In this document: positions 29,169-38,557 of the stretch, in pieces
How the letters are laid out: each line of letters begins with the position of its first letter
How positions within the stretch are numbered: position 1 is the stretch's first letter
Assembly (NCBI RefSeq): GCF_003337355.1
Contig: NZ_QPJW01000017.1
Span: forward strand, 1-64,000
Origin: Fontibacillus phaseoli
Lineage (GTDB): Bacteria > Bacillota > Bacilli > Paenibacillales > Paenibacillaceae
Reading direction: 5' to 3'
DNA length: 64,000 bases
Position numbers and translations under genes: made by a program
Notes under the pieces: model-generated
Databases searched by the model: none
Seen by the model: the letters and a program-made list of their open reading frames with translations, nothing else
Told to the model about the DNA's origin: nothing

Positions 29169-29588
29169 TTAAACTTCCTCCTGTATATGTAAACTATTGG
29201 CGAAATGTCCCGACAATTCTTCGTACACAAATAAATCGTATTCCCAAGCGATATGTCCATAAGGTCCGTTAAGCCGCGTCTCCAGAGTTCGCGTATGCGT
29301 GGACAGATTGAACTTCGTAAACGGTGCACGATAAAATCCGGGCAGCTTGCGTCCAACCTGAAACGTCTGCTCCGACTCCACTTCGCCGTGACGCATAATT
29401 TTCAGTTCGCCACCGGAGATTTTAATCATCGTTCGCGTCGTACCCCCGTTCGCCCCTGGCTCGGGTTCTTCATATTTGATGTAGGCCGCATCCCCTCGGA
29501 CAAAGACCTCTCCCGTCACTTCCTGAAGAGTTTCCTCCCCGTTCTGGCGGCTCGTGACCACAATTTTGGCTCTGCTCTGATCCGGCAT
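29169..29588 (-). CDS. ywiB: YwiB/DUF1934 family beta-barrel protein
   Basis: About 139 residues. Calycin-like beta protein with alternating strands (GEVFVRGDAAYIKYEEPE; TRTMIKISGGELKIMRHGEVESEQTF) and a C-terminal LSTHTRTLETRLNGPYGHIAWEYDL. The start at 29588 follows GGGGAT; an in-frame ATG at 29603 has no site. Function unproven. The argS pairing is conserved in Bacillales. Confidence 0.85.
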   Translation of the reverse strand: MPDQSRAKIVVTSRQNGEETLQEVTGEVFVRGDAAYIKYEEPEPGANGGTTRTMIKISGGELKIMRHGEVESEQTFQVGRKLPGFYRAPFTKFNLSTHTRTLETRLNGPYGHIAWEYDLFVYEELSGHFANSLHIQEEV

Positions 29589-29698
29589 ATCCCAAATCCC
29601 CATTCTATATATTACATTGTATCCTATTGTACTACTATATCCAGTTCATTGTTTCAATTCAATACGATGAGGTTCTGCCTAAGTGAGAAGAAAAAAGA

Positions 29699-29721
29699 AA
29701 CCCGGATATAAACCGGATTTC
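29699..29721 (-). terminator. Probable terminator after the Asp-box gene and MITE
   Basis: A seven-pair stem with one mismatch, AAA-C-CCGG with CCGG-A-TTT around ATATAAA. The leftward tail is CTTTTTTCTTC. It lies beyond the repeat element at 29783-29949. Confidence 0.5.
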
Positions 29722-29782
29722 CTTTAAGTGCTTATCTTGACCTGTATATGAATGGTTTACGTTACTTTCCGTTTAAATGCGT

Positions 29783-29949
29783 GTTCAAAAAGTCGACTTT
29801 TCAGCACCGAGAAGGTTGGATGAAGGAGGGACTGAGGAGCGGAGCGTAGGCAAAACCTACGTGAGCACCGGAAGGCCCGCCTGAATTCAAGATTCGATGT
29901 CGGTTAAGGATCCTGAAATGCTTCGTGATCAAAAGATGACTTTTTGAAC
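29783..29949. mobile_element. MITE-like element, copy 1
   Basis: 167 bp bounded by perfect inverted ends GTTCAAAAAGTC (29783-29794) and GACTTTTTGAAC (29938-29949). It has no coding capacity. It matches a second copy at 33380-33544 over its whole length, including AAGGTTGGATGAAG-type and CTGAATTCAAGATTCGA blocks. It sits 5 bp after the stop of the Asp-box gene. No target-site duplication is obvious. Confidence 0.78.
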
Positions 29950-29954
29950 AACCT

Positions 29955-31127
29955 CTATAAATCAAACTTGATATTCCAGCTAGCCCCGCCGTCTTTGGTG
30001 AGGTAAATCGCCGCGTCATCCGGGTTGGTGACGACGAGCCAACCGCTTTTCTTCGCCGGAAAGGCAATTATTGCCTCAAATCCGGCAAGCGTCGCCGGGA
30101 CGTTACTCCAGGTTTTGCCTCCATTATAAGAGCGTCCCACACCGACCTTGCCCGCTGCCGGAGAACCGCCGGCCAGGTAAGCCGCCCCATCCGCGATGGC
30201 CAGATTCCCGAGGTGTCCGCCGGGATTCGCGGGTCCCCGCTCCGCTACGGCTTTCCCCGAACCGGGTGCCGGTCCGCCACCGGCCGTGTTTTGCGCGATG
30301 ACCCGGGTCCAGGTCTTTCCGCCGTCCCGGCTGGCGTAAAGGGAATACGATACCTGCGACATGCCGGATTCCCCGCGCACAAGCACCCATACCTGATCGC
30401 CGCTGCTATAGATTTCGCCGCCGATGCCTCCGGAAACGGTTAACGACTCCCGCCAATGGCGCCCACTGTCAGCGGTCCTCATCAATTGGATTCCACCGCC
30501 CGGCTTCACCGTCATGGCCCATCCCCGCTTAAGGGCTCCATCCTTAGGGAACAGCGCAGCCCGCGTATTGGCCGGCGTCGGAATCCGGGCCCAAGCACTT
30601 CCGCCGTTTTTGGTCACATAGGCCGCGTTCCTCGTATACCCGACCACGGTCTCGGCATCATGAACATCGATCCGTTGCAACGATTGGCCAGCCGTATAAA
30701 CAGTAGACCATTTCGAGCCGCCGTCTTTGGTACGAAGCAGGTTGAAATTCGGAGATTTCCCACTTCGGGCCAAAGCCCAGCCCTTCACATTGTCCGGAAA
30801 CTCGATTTGTTCAAATTGCCACTGCCCCGTATAAATATCCTGCCAATGGCAGCCGCTGTCCGACGTCCCGATCAGAAAACCGTTTCCGGCTGCACGCCCT
30901 GTCGATGTACTCAAAAAATCGATATCGCTGAATTTAAGGGGATCCTGATCGGCACCCGCCCGTTCCTCCTTCAGCTTTTTCAGCAATCCGTGATCGCCCT
31001 GCCCGCACTTGCCGTCCTCGGCTGCCGCAGCTTTGGATACCGGTGGACCGGGGAGAGCCCACATGCCGACGATCAAGCCAAGGCATAGCATCGGGACGAG
31101 CCAAAACCGGAATTGTTGTTTGTTCAT
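29955..31127 (-). CDS. Secreted Asp-box/YCF48-like beta-propeller protein
   Basis: 390 residues from ATG 31127 (GGAGGTG six bases upstream). A signal peptide (about 5-33, ending SKAAAAE) is followed by repeated Asp-box motifs S/T-x-D-x-G-x-x-W: TSDSGCHW, TKDGGSKW, TKNGGSAW, TADSGRHW, SRDGGKTW, SYNGGKTW and TKDGGASW. Seven motifs are enough for a full propeller of the sialidase/photosystem-assembly type. Sialidase catalytic residues are not evident, so a binding role is more likely. It stands alone; nothing links it to the polyamine genes. Confidence 0.85.
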   Translation of the reverse strand: MNKQQFRFWLVPMLCLGLIVGMWALPGPPVSKAAAAEDGKCGQGDHGLLKKLKEERAGADQDPLKFSDIDFLSTSTGRAAGNGFLIGTSDSGCHWQDIYTGQWQFEQIEFPDNVKGWALARSGKSPNFNLLRTKDGGSKWSTVYTAGQSLQRIDVHDAETVVGYTRNAAYVTKNGGSAWARIPTPANTRAALFPKDGALKRGWAMTVKPGGGIQLMRTADSGRHWRESLTVSGGIGGEIYSSGDQVWVLVRGESGMSQVSYSLYASRDGGKTWTRVIAQNTAGGGPAPGSGKAVAERGPANPGGHLGNLAIADGAAYLAGGSPAAGKVGVGRSYNGGKTWSNVPATLAGFEAIIAFPAKKSGWLVVTNPDDAAIYLTKDGGASWNIKFDL

Positions 31128-31198
31128 TTTCAACACCTCCATTACATTACTATTACCCGTTTCGGAGAAAGGCTCCAAACCCGGAGATCCGGTGGATA

Positions 31199-31242
31199 TA
31201 AAAAAACCTCCTACCCGCAAACCAGGTTTACGAATAGGAGGT
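31199..31242 (-). terminator. Terminator of the speE-speB operon
   Basis: ACCTCCTA (31206-31213) pairs with TAGGAGGT (31235-31242). The leftward tail is seven T. It lies 36 bp after the speB stop. Confidence 0.85.
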
Positions 31243-31277
31243 GCTTACCTTCAGTATATAAAGTAGCTTACTGCGCT

Positions 31278-32147
31278 TTACTTCACGAATCCTAGCAACA
31301 TTTCGCGGATCAGCTTCGCCGCCACGATTTGTGTTTGCTCGGTCGGATCGTAGATCGGAGCGACTTCCACGAGGTCGCAGCCGACGACGTTTACGTCGGA
31401 GCCCGCGATCAGATGCACGGCTTCAAGCAATTCCTTCGACGTAATGCCGCCGGCTTCCGCCGTCCCTGTGCCGGGAGCGCAGGACGGGTCGAGCACGTCA
31501 ATGTCGATCGTCACGTAGACCGGACGGCGTCCGAGCTTCGGCAGCGCGCTTTTCAACGGCGCGGCTACATCGAAAGGATAGAAATTGATATTTTCGCGTC
31601 CGTATTGGAATTCCTCCTTGGAACCCGAACGGATGCCGAACTGGTAAATGTTCTTCCCGCCCATCAGTTCGGCCGCTTTGCGGACCGGCGTCGAGTGGGA
31701 TAACGGCTCGCCCTCGTAATGCTCGCGCAAGTCCGCATGCGCGTCGATATGGATCAGCGCCAGATCGGGATACTTCTCATACATCGCCTGAATCACCGGC
31801 CAAGTCACAAGATGCTCGCCGCCGAGACCGATCGGGAATTTATCGTCGGCCAGCAAACTGCGGACATACTCGCCGATCACTTCCAGGCTGCGCCCGGCGT
31901 TGCCAAACGGCAGCAGGAGATCGCCCGCATCGAAATAAGTGGCGTCGAGAATGCTCTTGTCCAAGTAAGGGCTGTATTCTTCCAGTCCTACCGAGGCTTG
32001 GCGAATACGGGCCGGACCGAACCGGGAACCCGGACGGTAGCTGACCGTGAAATCCATCGGCATCCCGTATATGACCGCTTTGGAGGACGCATAGTCCTCG
32101 GAACTACAAATAAATACGTTGCCTGAATAAGCTTGATCCAGTTTCAT
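31278..32147 (-). CDS. speB: Agmatinase
   Basis: 289 residues, ureohydrolase fold. Agmatine to putrescine and urea. Mn ligands in GGEHLVTWP, HIDAHADLREHYEGE and VTIDIDVLDPSCAPGTGTAE; C-terminal DLVEVAPIYDP. RBS AGAGGGAG before the ATG. Fifteen bases after speE, the same pairing as in B. subtilis but with speE first in this transcript. Confidence 0.95.
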   Translation of the reverse strand: MKLDQAYSGNVFICSSEDYASSKAVIYGMPMDFTVSYRPGSRFGPARIRQASVGLEEYSPYLDKSILDATYFDAGDLLLPFGNAGRSLEVIGEYVRSLLADDKFPIGLGGEHLVTWPVIQAMYEKYPDLALIHIDAHADLREHYEGEPLSHSTPVRKAAELMGGKNIYQFGIRSGSKEEFQYGRENINFYPFDVAAPLKSALPKLGRRPVYVTIDIDVLDPSCAPGTGTAEAGGITSKELLEAVHLIAGSDVNVVGCDLVEVAPIYDPTEQTQIVAAKLIREMLLGFVK

Positions 32148-32162
32148 TCTTTTTCTCTCCCT

Positions 32163-32990
32163 CTATTTCACAAGATCTTCCACGAATTTCGGCAGCACGA
32201 AGGCTGCTTTATGCAAACGTGGCGTATAGTATTTCGTATCGAGCTCCGGGATCTTCGTCTCGTCGACTTCGAGCGGATCATGCTTTTTGCTGCCCATGGT
32301 GAACGTCCACAAACCGCTAGGGTAAGTGGGAATGTTGGCCCCATACACGCGGACGATCGGGAAGATTTCTTTGACGTCCTTGTTGACCTTTTGAATCAGG
32401 TCGGCCTTGAACCAAGGGTTGTCCGTTTGCGCAACGAAAATGCCGTCTTCCTTCAGCGCTTCGTGGATGCCCTGGTAAAATCCGCGTTCGAACAGCGGAG
32501 CCGCCGGGCCCACCGGTTCGGTCGAGTCGACCATGATCACGTCGTATTTGTTCTTGCTTTCGATAATATGCATATATCCGTCGTTCACCTGAACCTCAAC
32601 CCGGGGGTTGTCCAGTTCGCCGGCGATTTCCGGTAAGTATTTTTTCGAATATTCGATCACTTTTCCGTCAATTTCAACGAGAACGGCCTTTTCCACCTGG
32701 GGATGCTTGATCACTTCGCGGATCACCCCGCCATCGCCGCCGCCTACGACAAGCACGTGCTTAGGATTCGGATGGGTAAACAGCGCCGGATGTGCCACCA
32801 TCTCATGATAAACAAACTCGTCCTTGACCGTGGTCATCACCATGCCGTCGAGCACCAGCATCCGCCCGAACTCCTCGGTATCGATCATCGCCAGGTCTTG
32901 AAAATCCGTCTTCTCCGTCACTAAAGTTTCACGAATTTTTGCTGTGATGCCGAAGACGGGCGTTTGCTTCTCCGTATACCACAATTCCAT
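32163..32990 (-). CDS. speE: Spermidine synthase
   Basis: 275 residues. Transfers aminopropyl from decarboxylated SAM to putrescine. Seen: [35 protein letters not shown], the dcSAM-binding loop [15 protein letters not shown], active-site Asp in [13 protein letters not shown] and [17 protein letters not shown] before the ATG. First gene of the polyamine operon with speB. No SAM decarboxylase gene is in the window. Confidence 0.96.
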   Translation of the reverse strand: MELWYTEKQTPVFGITAKIRETLVTEKTDFQDLAMIDTEEFGRMLVLDGMVMTTVKDEFVYHEMVAHPALFTHPNPKHVLVVGGGDGGVIREVIKHPQVEKAVLVEIDGKVIEYSKKYLPEIAGELDNPRVEVQVNDGYMHIIESKNKYDVIMVDSTEPVGPAAPLFERGFYQGIHEALKEDGIFVAQTDNPWFKADLIQKVNKDVKEIFPIVRVYGANIPTYPSGLWTFTMGSKKHDPLEVDETKIPELDTKYYTPRLHKAAFVLPKFVEDLVK

Positions 32991-33171
32991 CGTACAACCC
33001 TTCTTTCCGCCAGAATAGTGTTTGAATCATTATTCACCCCTGCCAAACAAAATTGATAATAACACAGTTGGTGTTCGCTGTGCGAGTCATTACCGCCAAA
33101 TGTTTCCGGTATATAAGGTGAACCATTAATTGGATGTGGGGCAAGTACGTAAAATGTTCCTACGATCGCTG

Positions 33172-33274
33172 TTGGTTCCAGATTTCTTGATCTTATAGAA
33201 TCTAATACGGCGGAAATCCGGAACCAAAGGCGAACGCAGCCTATGCTTCCGATGCAGCTTTCTTGCAGAAAGCT
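33172..33274. repeat. Structured intergenic sequence with two strong stem-loops
   Basis: TTGGTTCC-A-GATTTC (33172-33186) pairs with GAAATC-C-GGAACCAA (33213-33227), with a 26-base loop. It is followed by AGCTTTC/GAAAGCT (33256-33262 with 33268-33274). There is no gene in 32991-33583. It has the look of a dispersed extragenic repeat, but only one copy occurs in this window. Confidence 0.55.
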
Positions 33275-33379
33275 TTCAACTTCTTCGGAATCATTTTACT
33301 CCCTTGCCTGCATCGCATTCTTTAGTTCGTCTTATATTATTTACGCAATAAAAAAACGGCCAGCTCCCTATTAGTGCGA

Positions 33380-33544
33380 GTTCAAAAAGTCAGGTTTTCA
33401 GGACCAAGAAGGTTGGATGAAGCGGGGACTGAGTAGCGGAGCGTACATGGGGTACGTGAGCAACGGAAGGCCCGGCTGAATTCAAGATTCGACGTCGAAT
33501 CCTCATCCTGATCTGCTTCGTCGTGGAAAGATGACTTTTTGAAC
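33380..33544. mobile_element. MITE-like element, copy 2
   Basis: 165 bp with the same perfect 12-bp ends as copy 1: GTTCAAAAAGTC (33380-33391) and GACTTTTTGAAC (33533-33544). Same orientation as copy 1. It lies just downstream of the flavoprotein gene, as copy 1 lies just downstream of the Asp-box gene. Confidence 0.78.
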
Positions 33545-33583
33545 AACCTCTATCATCGGAAGCTTCACCGTTTCTATACCCAA

Positions 33584-34624
33584 TTATGCATCCTCTACCA
33601 CGCCCAAAGCGCGATTCTTCTCTTTAAAGCGGCTGTTATGGGAGGAAACGTAGGCCACCTTTTCGGCATCCGGCTCCATGTACAGCTTGGCGCTATTGAC
33701 GGCTAAAGCTGCATCCGTAAAGGCTCCGGCGATCAGCCGAACCTTGGTCTCATAGTCGACGAAATCGCCGGCCGCAAAAACTCCCGGAATATTGGTTTCC
33801 ATTTTCCCGGAAACCTCCGCCGTCCACTCGCCCATGTTCAGCCCCCATTCCCGAATCGGGCCGAAGTCGCTGCGCATCCCGTGATTGACGATAACGGCAT
33901 CCACATCGATCGTATCCTCGGCGATTCCGTCGACCTGACAGATCGTGACTTGCCCGATCGTTTCGCCGTCCTGGCTGTGCAGTTTACCGACGAGGCAAGA
34001 AGTCCGCACATCCACGGAGGAAGCTCGCATCCGAGCCACGTTCCGTTCGTGTCCGCCGAACTCCTCGCGGCGGTGAACGATCGTGACCCGGGCCGCAATG
34101 CTCTCCAGTTCGTTGGCCCAATCCACCGCGGAATCCCCTCCGCCGGAAATGAGTACCTTCTTCCCGCGAAATACCTCCAGCTCCTGCACCGTATAATGAA
34201 GGTTCGTTACTTCATACCGGTCGGCTCCTTCAATTTCAAGCTTGGCCATTTTCCGGATCCCGTATCCGATTGCCATGATCACCGTGCGCGTCCAGTGACG
34301 TTGGCCCGATTCCGTGATGAGAATAAACGTGCCGTCCCCCTGCTTCTGTAGCCGGATCACCTGCTCGCCAAGCACGATCGTCGGATCGAAGGTTTTCGCT
34401 TGCTGTTCCAACTGCTTGATCAGCGTCCTGCAGAGCGTCGGTGTTACGCCGCCTACGTCCCAGATCATTTTCTCCGGATAGATCAGCATCCGCCCGCCCA
34501 GTTCCGGGTTCGCATCGATCAGCTTCGTTTTGAGATCCCTCATCCCGCTGTAGAAAGCGGCATACATTCCCGCAGGTCCCCCGCCGATGATGGTCACGTC
34601 ATATAAATCCAAAGGTATCGACAT
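33584..34624 (-). CDS. Ferredoxin/flavodoxin-NADP+ reductase-like flavoprotein (YumC type)
   Basis: 346 residues. Thioredoxin-reductase-like fold without the CxxC redox pair. FAD-binding [16 protein letters not shown] (about 12-27), NAD(P)-binding [16 protein letters not shown] (about 153-168) and C-terminal [26 protein letters not shown]. It matches the type 2 FNR family (B. subtilis YumC) in length. RBS GGAGG. It is the last gene of the siderophore locus, which suggests it may supply electrons for intracellular ferric-siderophore reduction (inference). Confidence 0.88.
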   Translation of the reverse strand: MSIPLDLYDVTIIGGGPAGMYAAFYSGMRDLKTKLIDANPELGGRMLIYPEKMIWDVGGVTPTLCRTLIKQLEQQAKTFDPTIVLGEQVIRLQKQGDGTFILITESGQRHWTRTVIMAIGYGIRKMAKLEIEGADRYEVTNLHYTVQELEVFRGKKVLISGGGDSAVDWANELESIAARVTIVHRREEFGGHERNVARMRASSVDVRTSCLVGKLHSQDGETIGQVTICQVDGIAEDTIDVDAVIVNHGMRSDFGPIREWGLNMGEWTAEVSGKMETNIPGVFAAGDFVDYETKVRLIAGAFTDAALAVNSAKLYMEPDAEKVAYVSSHNSRFKEKNRALGVVEDA

Positions 34625-34676
34625 CTTATATTCCTCCAGTGCAAATTTTCTCTATATATCGCTGCTCCTCCTGTCC

Positions 34677-36407
34677 TCAGGAGACTTGCTCCGCCATGCC
34701 GAATTGGGCCCGGTGCAGACGGCTATAAGCCCCTCCTGCTTCCATAAGCTCACGATGAGTGCCCTCCTCGGCGATCCCCTGCTCGGCGACCACGACGATC
34801 CGGTCAGCGTCCTTGATCGTCGCCAGACGGTGCGCAATGATCAGCGTCGTTCTTCCCTTCGCCAGCTTGGACAAGGCCAATTGAATGGCGGCTTCCGTCT
34901 CCGTATCCAAAGCTGATGTCGCTTCATCCAAGATAAGAATCGGCGGATTCTTCAGGAACATGCGCGCAATCGACAGGCGCTGCTTTTGACCGCCCGAGAG
35001 CTTCACGCCTCGCTCGCCGATCATAGTGTCCATGCCCTGCGGCTGCTCGAGAATCAGCTCTTCCAGCTGCGCCATCCGGGCGGCCTCCCAAATGGCTTTC
35101 TCGGTCGCGCCCAGATCGCCGTAGGCGATATTTTCACGGATCGTTCCGTCAAACAGAAACACGTCCTGCTGCACAATCCCGATATGCGACCTCAGCGATT
35201 CCAAGGTGATGCTCTTGATATCCCGCCCATCCATCGAGATGGTCCCCTCATCCACGTCGTAAAAACGCGGCAGCAAACTGCATAACGTGGTTTTTCCGGC
35301 CCCCGAGGGACCTACCAAAGCGACCGTTTCTCCCGCCGCAATATCCAGATTCAAGCCTTTCAGTATTTTTTCTTTATTTTCGTACCCGAAGGTCACATTT
35401 CTGAACGAAATATCCCCTTTTACGTTTTGAACGGGTCCCGCCCCGGGCTCATCGGCCACATCGGGCGCAAGCTCTAGCAGTTCCAGGTACCGTTTAAATC
35501 CGGCGATGCCTTTGGGGTAGGTTTCAATCACCCGGTTGATCTGCTCGATCGGCCCCAAAAACACGTTCGAAAGCATCACGAAGGCAATAAATTCCCCATA
35601 AGTCATCTGTTTCTGAATCACGAACCAGGTTCCGCACATCAATACAAACAACGAAACGAATTTCATCAAAATAAAACTAAGCGATGAGTTCCAGGCCATA
35701 ATGCGGTAAGTAAGCAGTTTAGTTATCCGGAAGCGTTCATTGTTTTCGGCAAACTTGGCGATTTCATGATTTTCGTTGGCAAAAGCCTGCACGACGCGGA
35801 TTCCGCTTACGTTGTTCTCCACCCGGGCATTGTAATCGGCGATATCGGCGAACATTTTTTTGAAGGCCCGGGACATTTTCCGGCTGAAAAAGAGCGACAA
35901 GTAAATCATCAACGGCACGATGATAAAAGTAAGCACCGCAAGCTGCCAGTTGATTCCGAGCATAATGCCGAACGCCCCGGCCAGCGTCATGACGGCGATG
36001 AACAAATCCTCCGGCCCGTGATGGGCGATCTCGCCGATATCCATCAAATCGTTGGTCATGCGTGAGACGAGATGTCCGGTTTTGTTGTTGTCAAAGAATC
36101 GGAAGGACAGCTTCTGTACGCGGTCAAACAGCTTCTTCCGCATATCCGACTCGATATTGATGCCCAGTTTATGACCCCAATAGGTGACGACGTAATGAAA
36201 GAACGAGCTCACCGCATAGATCCCCAGCAAGGCGAGGCAGGCGTAAAAAATCCATCTCCAGTTCCCGCTCGGCAGCAGCGTATCCACCACTTGATTCACG
36301 GCCAGTGGAAATGCCAGCTCCAGCAAAGCGGCAAAGATGGCGCAGGAGAAATCCAGAACAAACAATCCTTTATAAGGGCGATAGTATTCAAAAAAACGCC
36401 TCAGCAT
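34677..36407 (-). CDS. ABC transporter, fused membrane and ATPase domains
   Basis: 576 residues. Six-helix exporter-type membrane domain (about 1-310) and ATPase with Walker A LVGPSGAGKTTLCS, signature VKLSGGQKQRLSIARMF, Walker B ILILDEATSALD and H-loop IIAHRLAT. Works as a homo- or heterodimer; only one half-transporter is present here. It lies between the FecCD permeases and the flavoprotein in one leftward run. It could export a siderophore or drug, or import like IrtAB; the sequence does not decide. Confidence 0.88.
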   Translation of the reverse strand: MLRRFFEYYRPYKGLFVLDFSCAIFAALLELAFPLAVNQVVDTLLPSGNWRWIFYACLALLGIYAVSSFFHYVVTYWGHKLGINIESDMRKKLFDRVQKLSFRFFDNNKTGHLVSRMTNDLMDIGEIAHHGPEDLFIAVMTLAGAFGIMLGINWQLAVLTFIIVPLMIYLSLFFSRKMSRAFKKMFADIADYNARVENNVSGIRVVQAFANENHEIAKFAENNERFRITKLLTYRIMAWNSSLSFILMKFVSLFVLMCGTWFVIQKQMTYGEFIAFVMLSNVFLGPIEQINRVIETYPKGIAGFKRYLELLELAPDVADEPGAGPVQNVKGDISFRNVTFGYENKEKILKGLNLDIAAGETVALVGPSGAGKTTLCSLLPRFYDVDEGTISMDGRDIKSITLESLRSHIGIVQQDVFLFDGTIRENIAYGDLGATEKAIWEAARMAQLEELILEQPQGMDTMIGERGVKLSGGQKQRLSIARMFLKNPPILILDEATSALDTETEAAIQLALSKLAKGRTTLIIAHRLATIKDADRIVVVAEQGIAEEGTHRELMEAGGAYSRLHRAQFGMAEQVS

Positions 36408-36442
36408 GTCGGTGCATCCCTTCTTTCCCGATGTTTGTTAAG

Positions 36443-37486
36443 TTAATTCTTGGTCTTGACCAGCAGGTACAAGAAATAAGGGGCGCCGATTACGGCTACC
36501 ACGATCCCCGTTGGCACTTCCGTCGGCTGCAAGATCCATCTGCCGATCGTATCCGCCGTAAGCACCAGCAGCGCTCCCGCCAAAGCCGACGCGGGCAGCA
36601 GCCATTGATGCTTGGGACCGACCAGCCTGCGGGCCAGATGGGGACCGATGAGGCCCACGAACCCGATGCCCCCGCTGACCGATACGCAAGAAGCGGCGAG
36701 ACCTACGGCGGCGGCCAGCGTTTTTAGCTGTTCGCGGGAAACGAAGGTCCCCAGGCCGGTTGCCGTTGCTTCACCCAGGTTAAGCACATTCAAGACCCTT
36801 CCCTTATAAAAGACATAAGGGAGCAGAAAAACGATCCACGGCAGCAGGCTTAGTACGAACTTCCAGCTTGTTCCCCAAATGCTGCCGGCCAACCAAGTGG
36901 CGACGAATTGATATTTCTCCGGGCTGAGCCTTAGCGTCAGGACGATCATGGCGGAGCTGATCGCCGCGGCCACGGCAACCCCGGTAAGGAGCAGTCTTGT
37001 CGGCATAATGCCTTTGTGCCGGCTATAGGACAGGGCGAACACCACGGCTGCCGTCAGCGCTCCCCCTGCCATAGCCAGCACCGGCAAGAGCATCGCCGGT
37101 ACGGCGGAGGCGCTGGGGTACAGGAAGATGAACAGCATCACCATCAACCCCGCGCCGGAATTAATCCCCAAGATGCCGGGGTCGGCGAGAGCGTTGCGCG
37201 AAATGGCCTGCATCACGCAACCGGAAACCGCGAGTCCGGCGCCGATCAACACGGAGATCACGATCCGCGGAAGGCGGAAGTCGAACAAGATCAACTCCTG
37301 TTGGGCCGTGCCTTTTCCCAGCAGTGTATGCGTTAAATCCACCGGCGAAAGCCGGATGAAGCCCGTATTCATGCTGATCATGAACGAGACGAGGATCAGC
37401 AGGCCAAGTATGGAAAGGACAAAAGCTCCCTTTTTGTTTTGTTTTTTGCCAAGCGGATTCACCGGCAGGTTGTTTTCCATCTCCAT
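36443..37486 (-). CDS. FecCD family ferric-siderophore ABC permease (second)
   Basis: About 347 residues from ATG 37486 (GGAGGG upstream; the frame runs 57 codons further up, overlapping the other permease in another frame, without a ribosome site). Ten-helix BtuC-type permease with RLPRIVISVLIGAGLAVSG, ALADPGILGINSGAG and GFVGLIGPHLARRLVGPKH. Pairs with the adjacent permease (2 bp gap) to form the membrane channel for an iron-siderophore complex. Confidence 0.94.
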   Translation of the reverse strand: MEMENNLPVNPLGKKQNKKGAFVLSILGLLILVSFMISMNTGFIRLSPVDLTHTLLGKGTAQQELILFDFRLPRIVISVLIGAGLAVSGCVMQAISRNALADPGILGINSGAGLMVMLFIFLYPSASAVPAMLLPVLAMAGGALTAAVVFALSYSRHKGIMPTRLLLTGVAVAAAISSAMIVLTLRLSPEKYQFVATWLAGSIWGTSWKFVLSLLPWIVFLLPYVFYKGRVLNVLNLGEATATGLGTFVSREQLKTLAAAVGLAASCVSVSGGIGFVGLIGPHLARRLVGPKHQWLLPASALAGALLVLTADTIGRWILQPTEVPTGIVVAVIGAPYFLYLLVKTKN

Positions 37487-37488
37487 GT

Positions 37489-38544
37489 TTAGAGCTCCCT
37501 CCTTTCTTTGCGGGCCAAATACAGGAAGAAAGGAACGCCGATCAAAGAAATGAGAGCCCCTATCGGCACCTCGTATGGAGGATTGATCATCCTGGCGGCC
37601 AAATCGGCCAAAACTACCAGCAAGCTTCCCAAAACGGCCGAACAGGGGATGATCCACCGGTAGTCCACGCCGACCAAGTATCGCGTTAGATGAGGAATGA
37701 TCAAACCGACGAAGCCCACCGGGCCGACCACCGAAACCGCCGAACCGGCCAGGACCAGCACAATGACCGTCGCGGCAAGCTTAACGAGTCCGGTCCGTTG
37801 GCCCAATCCTCTTGCAACGTCCTCCCCGAGACTCAGCATCGTAATGGAGCGGGATAAGACAATAGAGCCGAGGAGGGCGCCCCCGACCCAGGGAACCATG
37901 GTTTTGAGCTGATACCACTTTGTACCGGCTACGCCCCCGGCAACCCAGAAGGCGATATCCTGCCCCACATTGAAGTGAAGCGCAATCCCTTCGCTCAAAG
38001 CGCTAAGCAGAGCGCTGAGCGCCGAGCCGGCCAGGATCAGCCGGATCGGCGTCAAGCCCCCTTTGGCCAGGGAACCGACTCCGTACACGACGCCTGCGCC
38101 GAGTCCTGCTCCGACGAAGGAATACAGGATCAGATACAAAAACGGCAGGCCGGGAAAAAAGGCAAAGCACAGCGCAAGCGCGAAGCCCGCCCCCGCATTC
38201 AGCCCCAACAGGCCGGAGTCGGCCATGGGATTTCGGGTCATCCCCTGCATGATCGCTCCGGCAACCGCGAAGGAGGCGCCGACCAAAGCTCCGCCCAATA
38301 CGCGAGGCAAGCGAAGCTCCCAAATGATCTGATGCTGGGTCGCCGCCGGATCAAAATGGAATATAGCCGACCATACCACGGGGAGCCGGATATCCGCCGC
38401 CCCGAAACAGATGGATAAGGCGATGCTCAAGAGAAGGACCGCGGCCCCCCCGATCAGAATGAGGGTGGCTGCCAGCGGCCGTGACCGCAAAGTCTTGGTT
38501 TTCCGCGGAAGCTCCCTCGTTAAAGATTGGACATGGGTGTTCAT
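37489..38544 (-). CDS. FecCD family ferric-siderophore ABC permease (first)
   Basis: 351 residues. Same fold as its neighbour: ELRLPRVLGGALVGASFAVAG, NPMADSGLLGLNAGAG, GFVGLIIPHLTRYLVG. ATG preceded by AAAGGTG. It lies between the binding lipoprotein and the second permease. No FecE-type ATPase gene is present in the locus, so the pair probably borrows a shared ATPase encoded elsewhere, as B. subtilis FeuBC does with YusV. Confidence 0.94.
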   Translation of the reverse strand: MNTHVQSLTRELPRKTKTLRSRPLAATLILIGGAAVLLLSIALSICFGAADIRLPVVWSAIFHFDPAATQHQIIWELRLPRVLGGALVGASFAVAGAIMQGMTRNPMADSGLLGLNAGAGFALALCFAFFPGLPFLYLILYSFVGAGLGAGVVYGVGSLAKGGLTPIRLILAGSALSALLSALSEGIALHFNVGQDIAFWVAGGVAGTKWYQLKTMVPWVGGALLGSIVLSRSITMLSLGEDVARGLGQRTGLVKLAATVIVLVLAGSAVSVVGPVGFVGLIIPHLTRYLVGVDYRWIIPCSAVLGSLLVVLADLAARMINPPYEVPIGALISLIGVPFFLYLARKERREL

Positions 38545-38557
38545 CGTTCGTCACCTT

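Noticed and set aside
36443-37657. N-terminal extension of the second FecCD permease to 37657
   Set aside because: The extra 57 codons overlap the first permease gene in another frame and lack a start site; GGAGGG marks the ATG at 37486.
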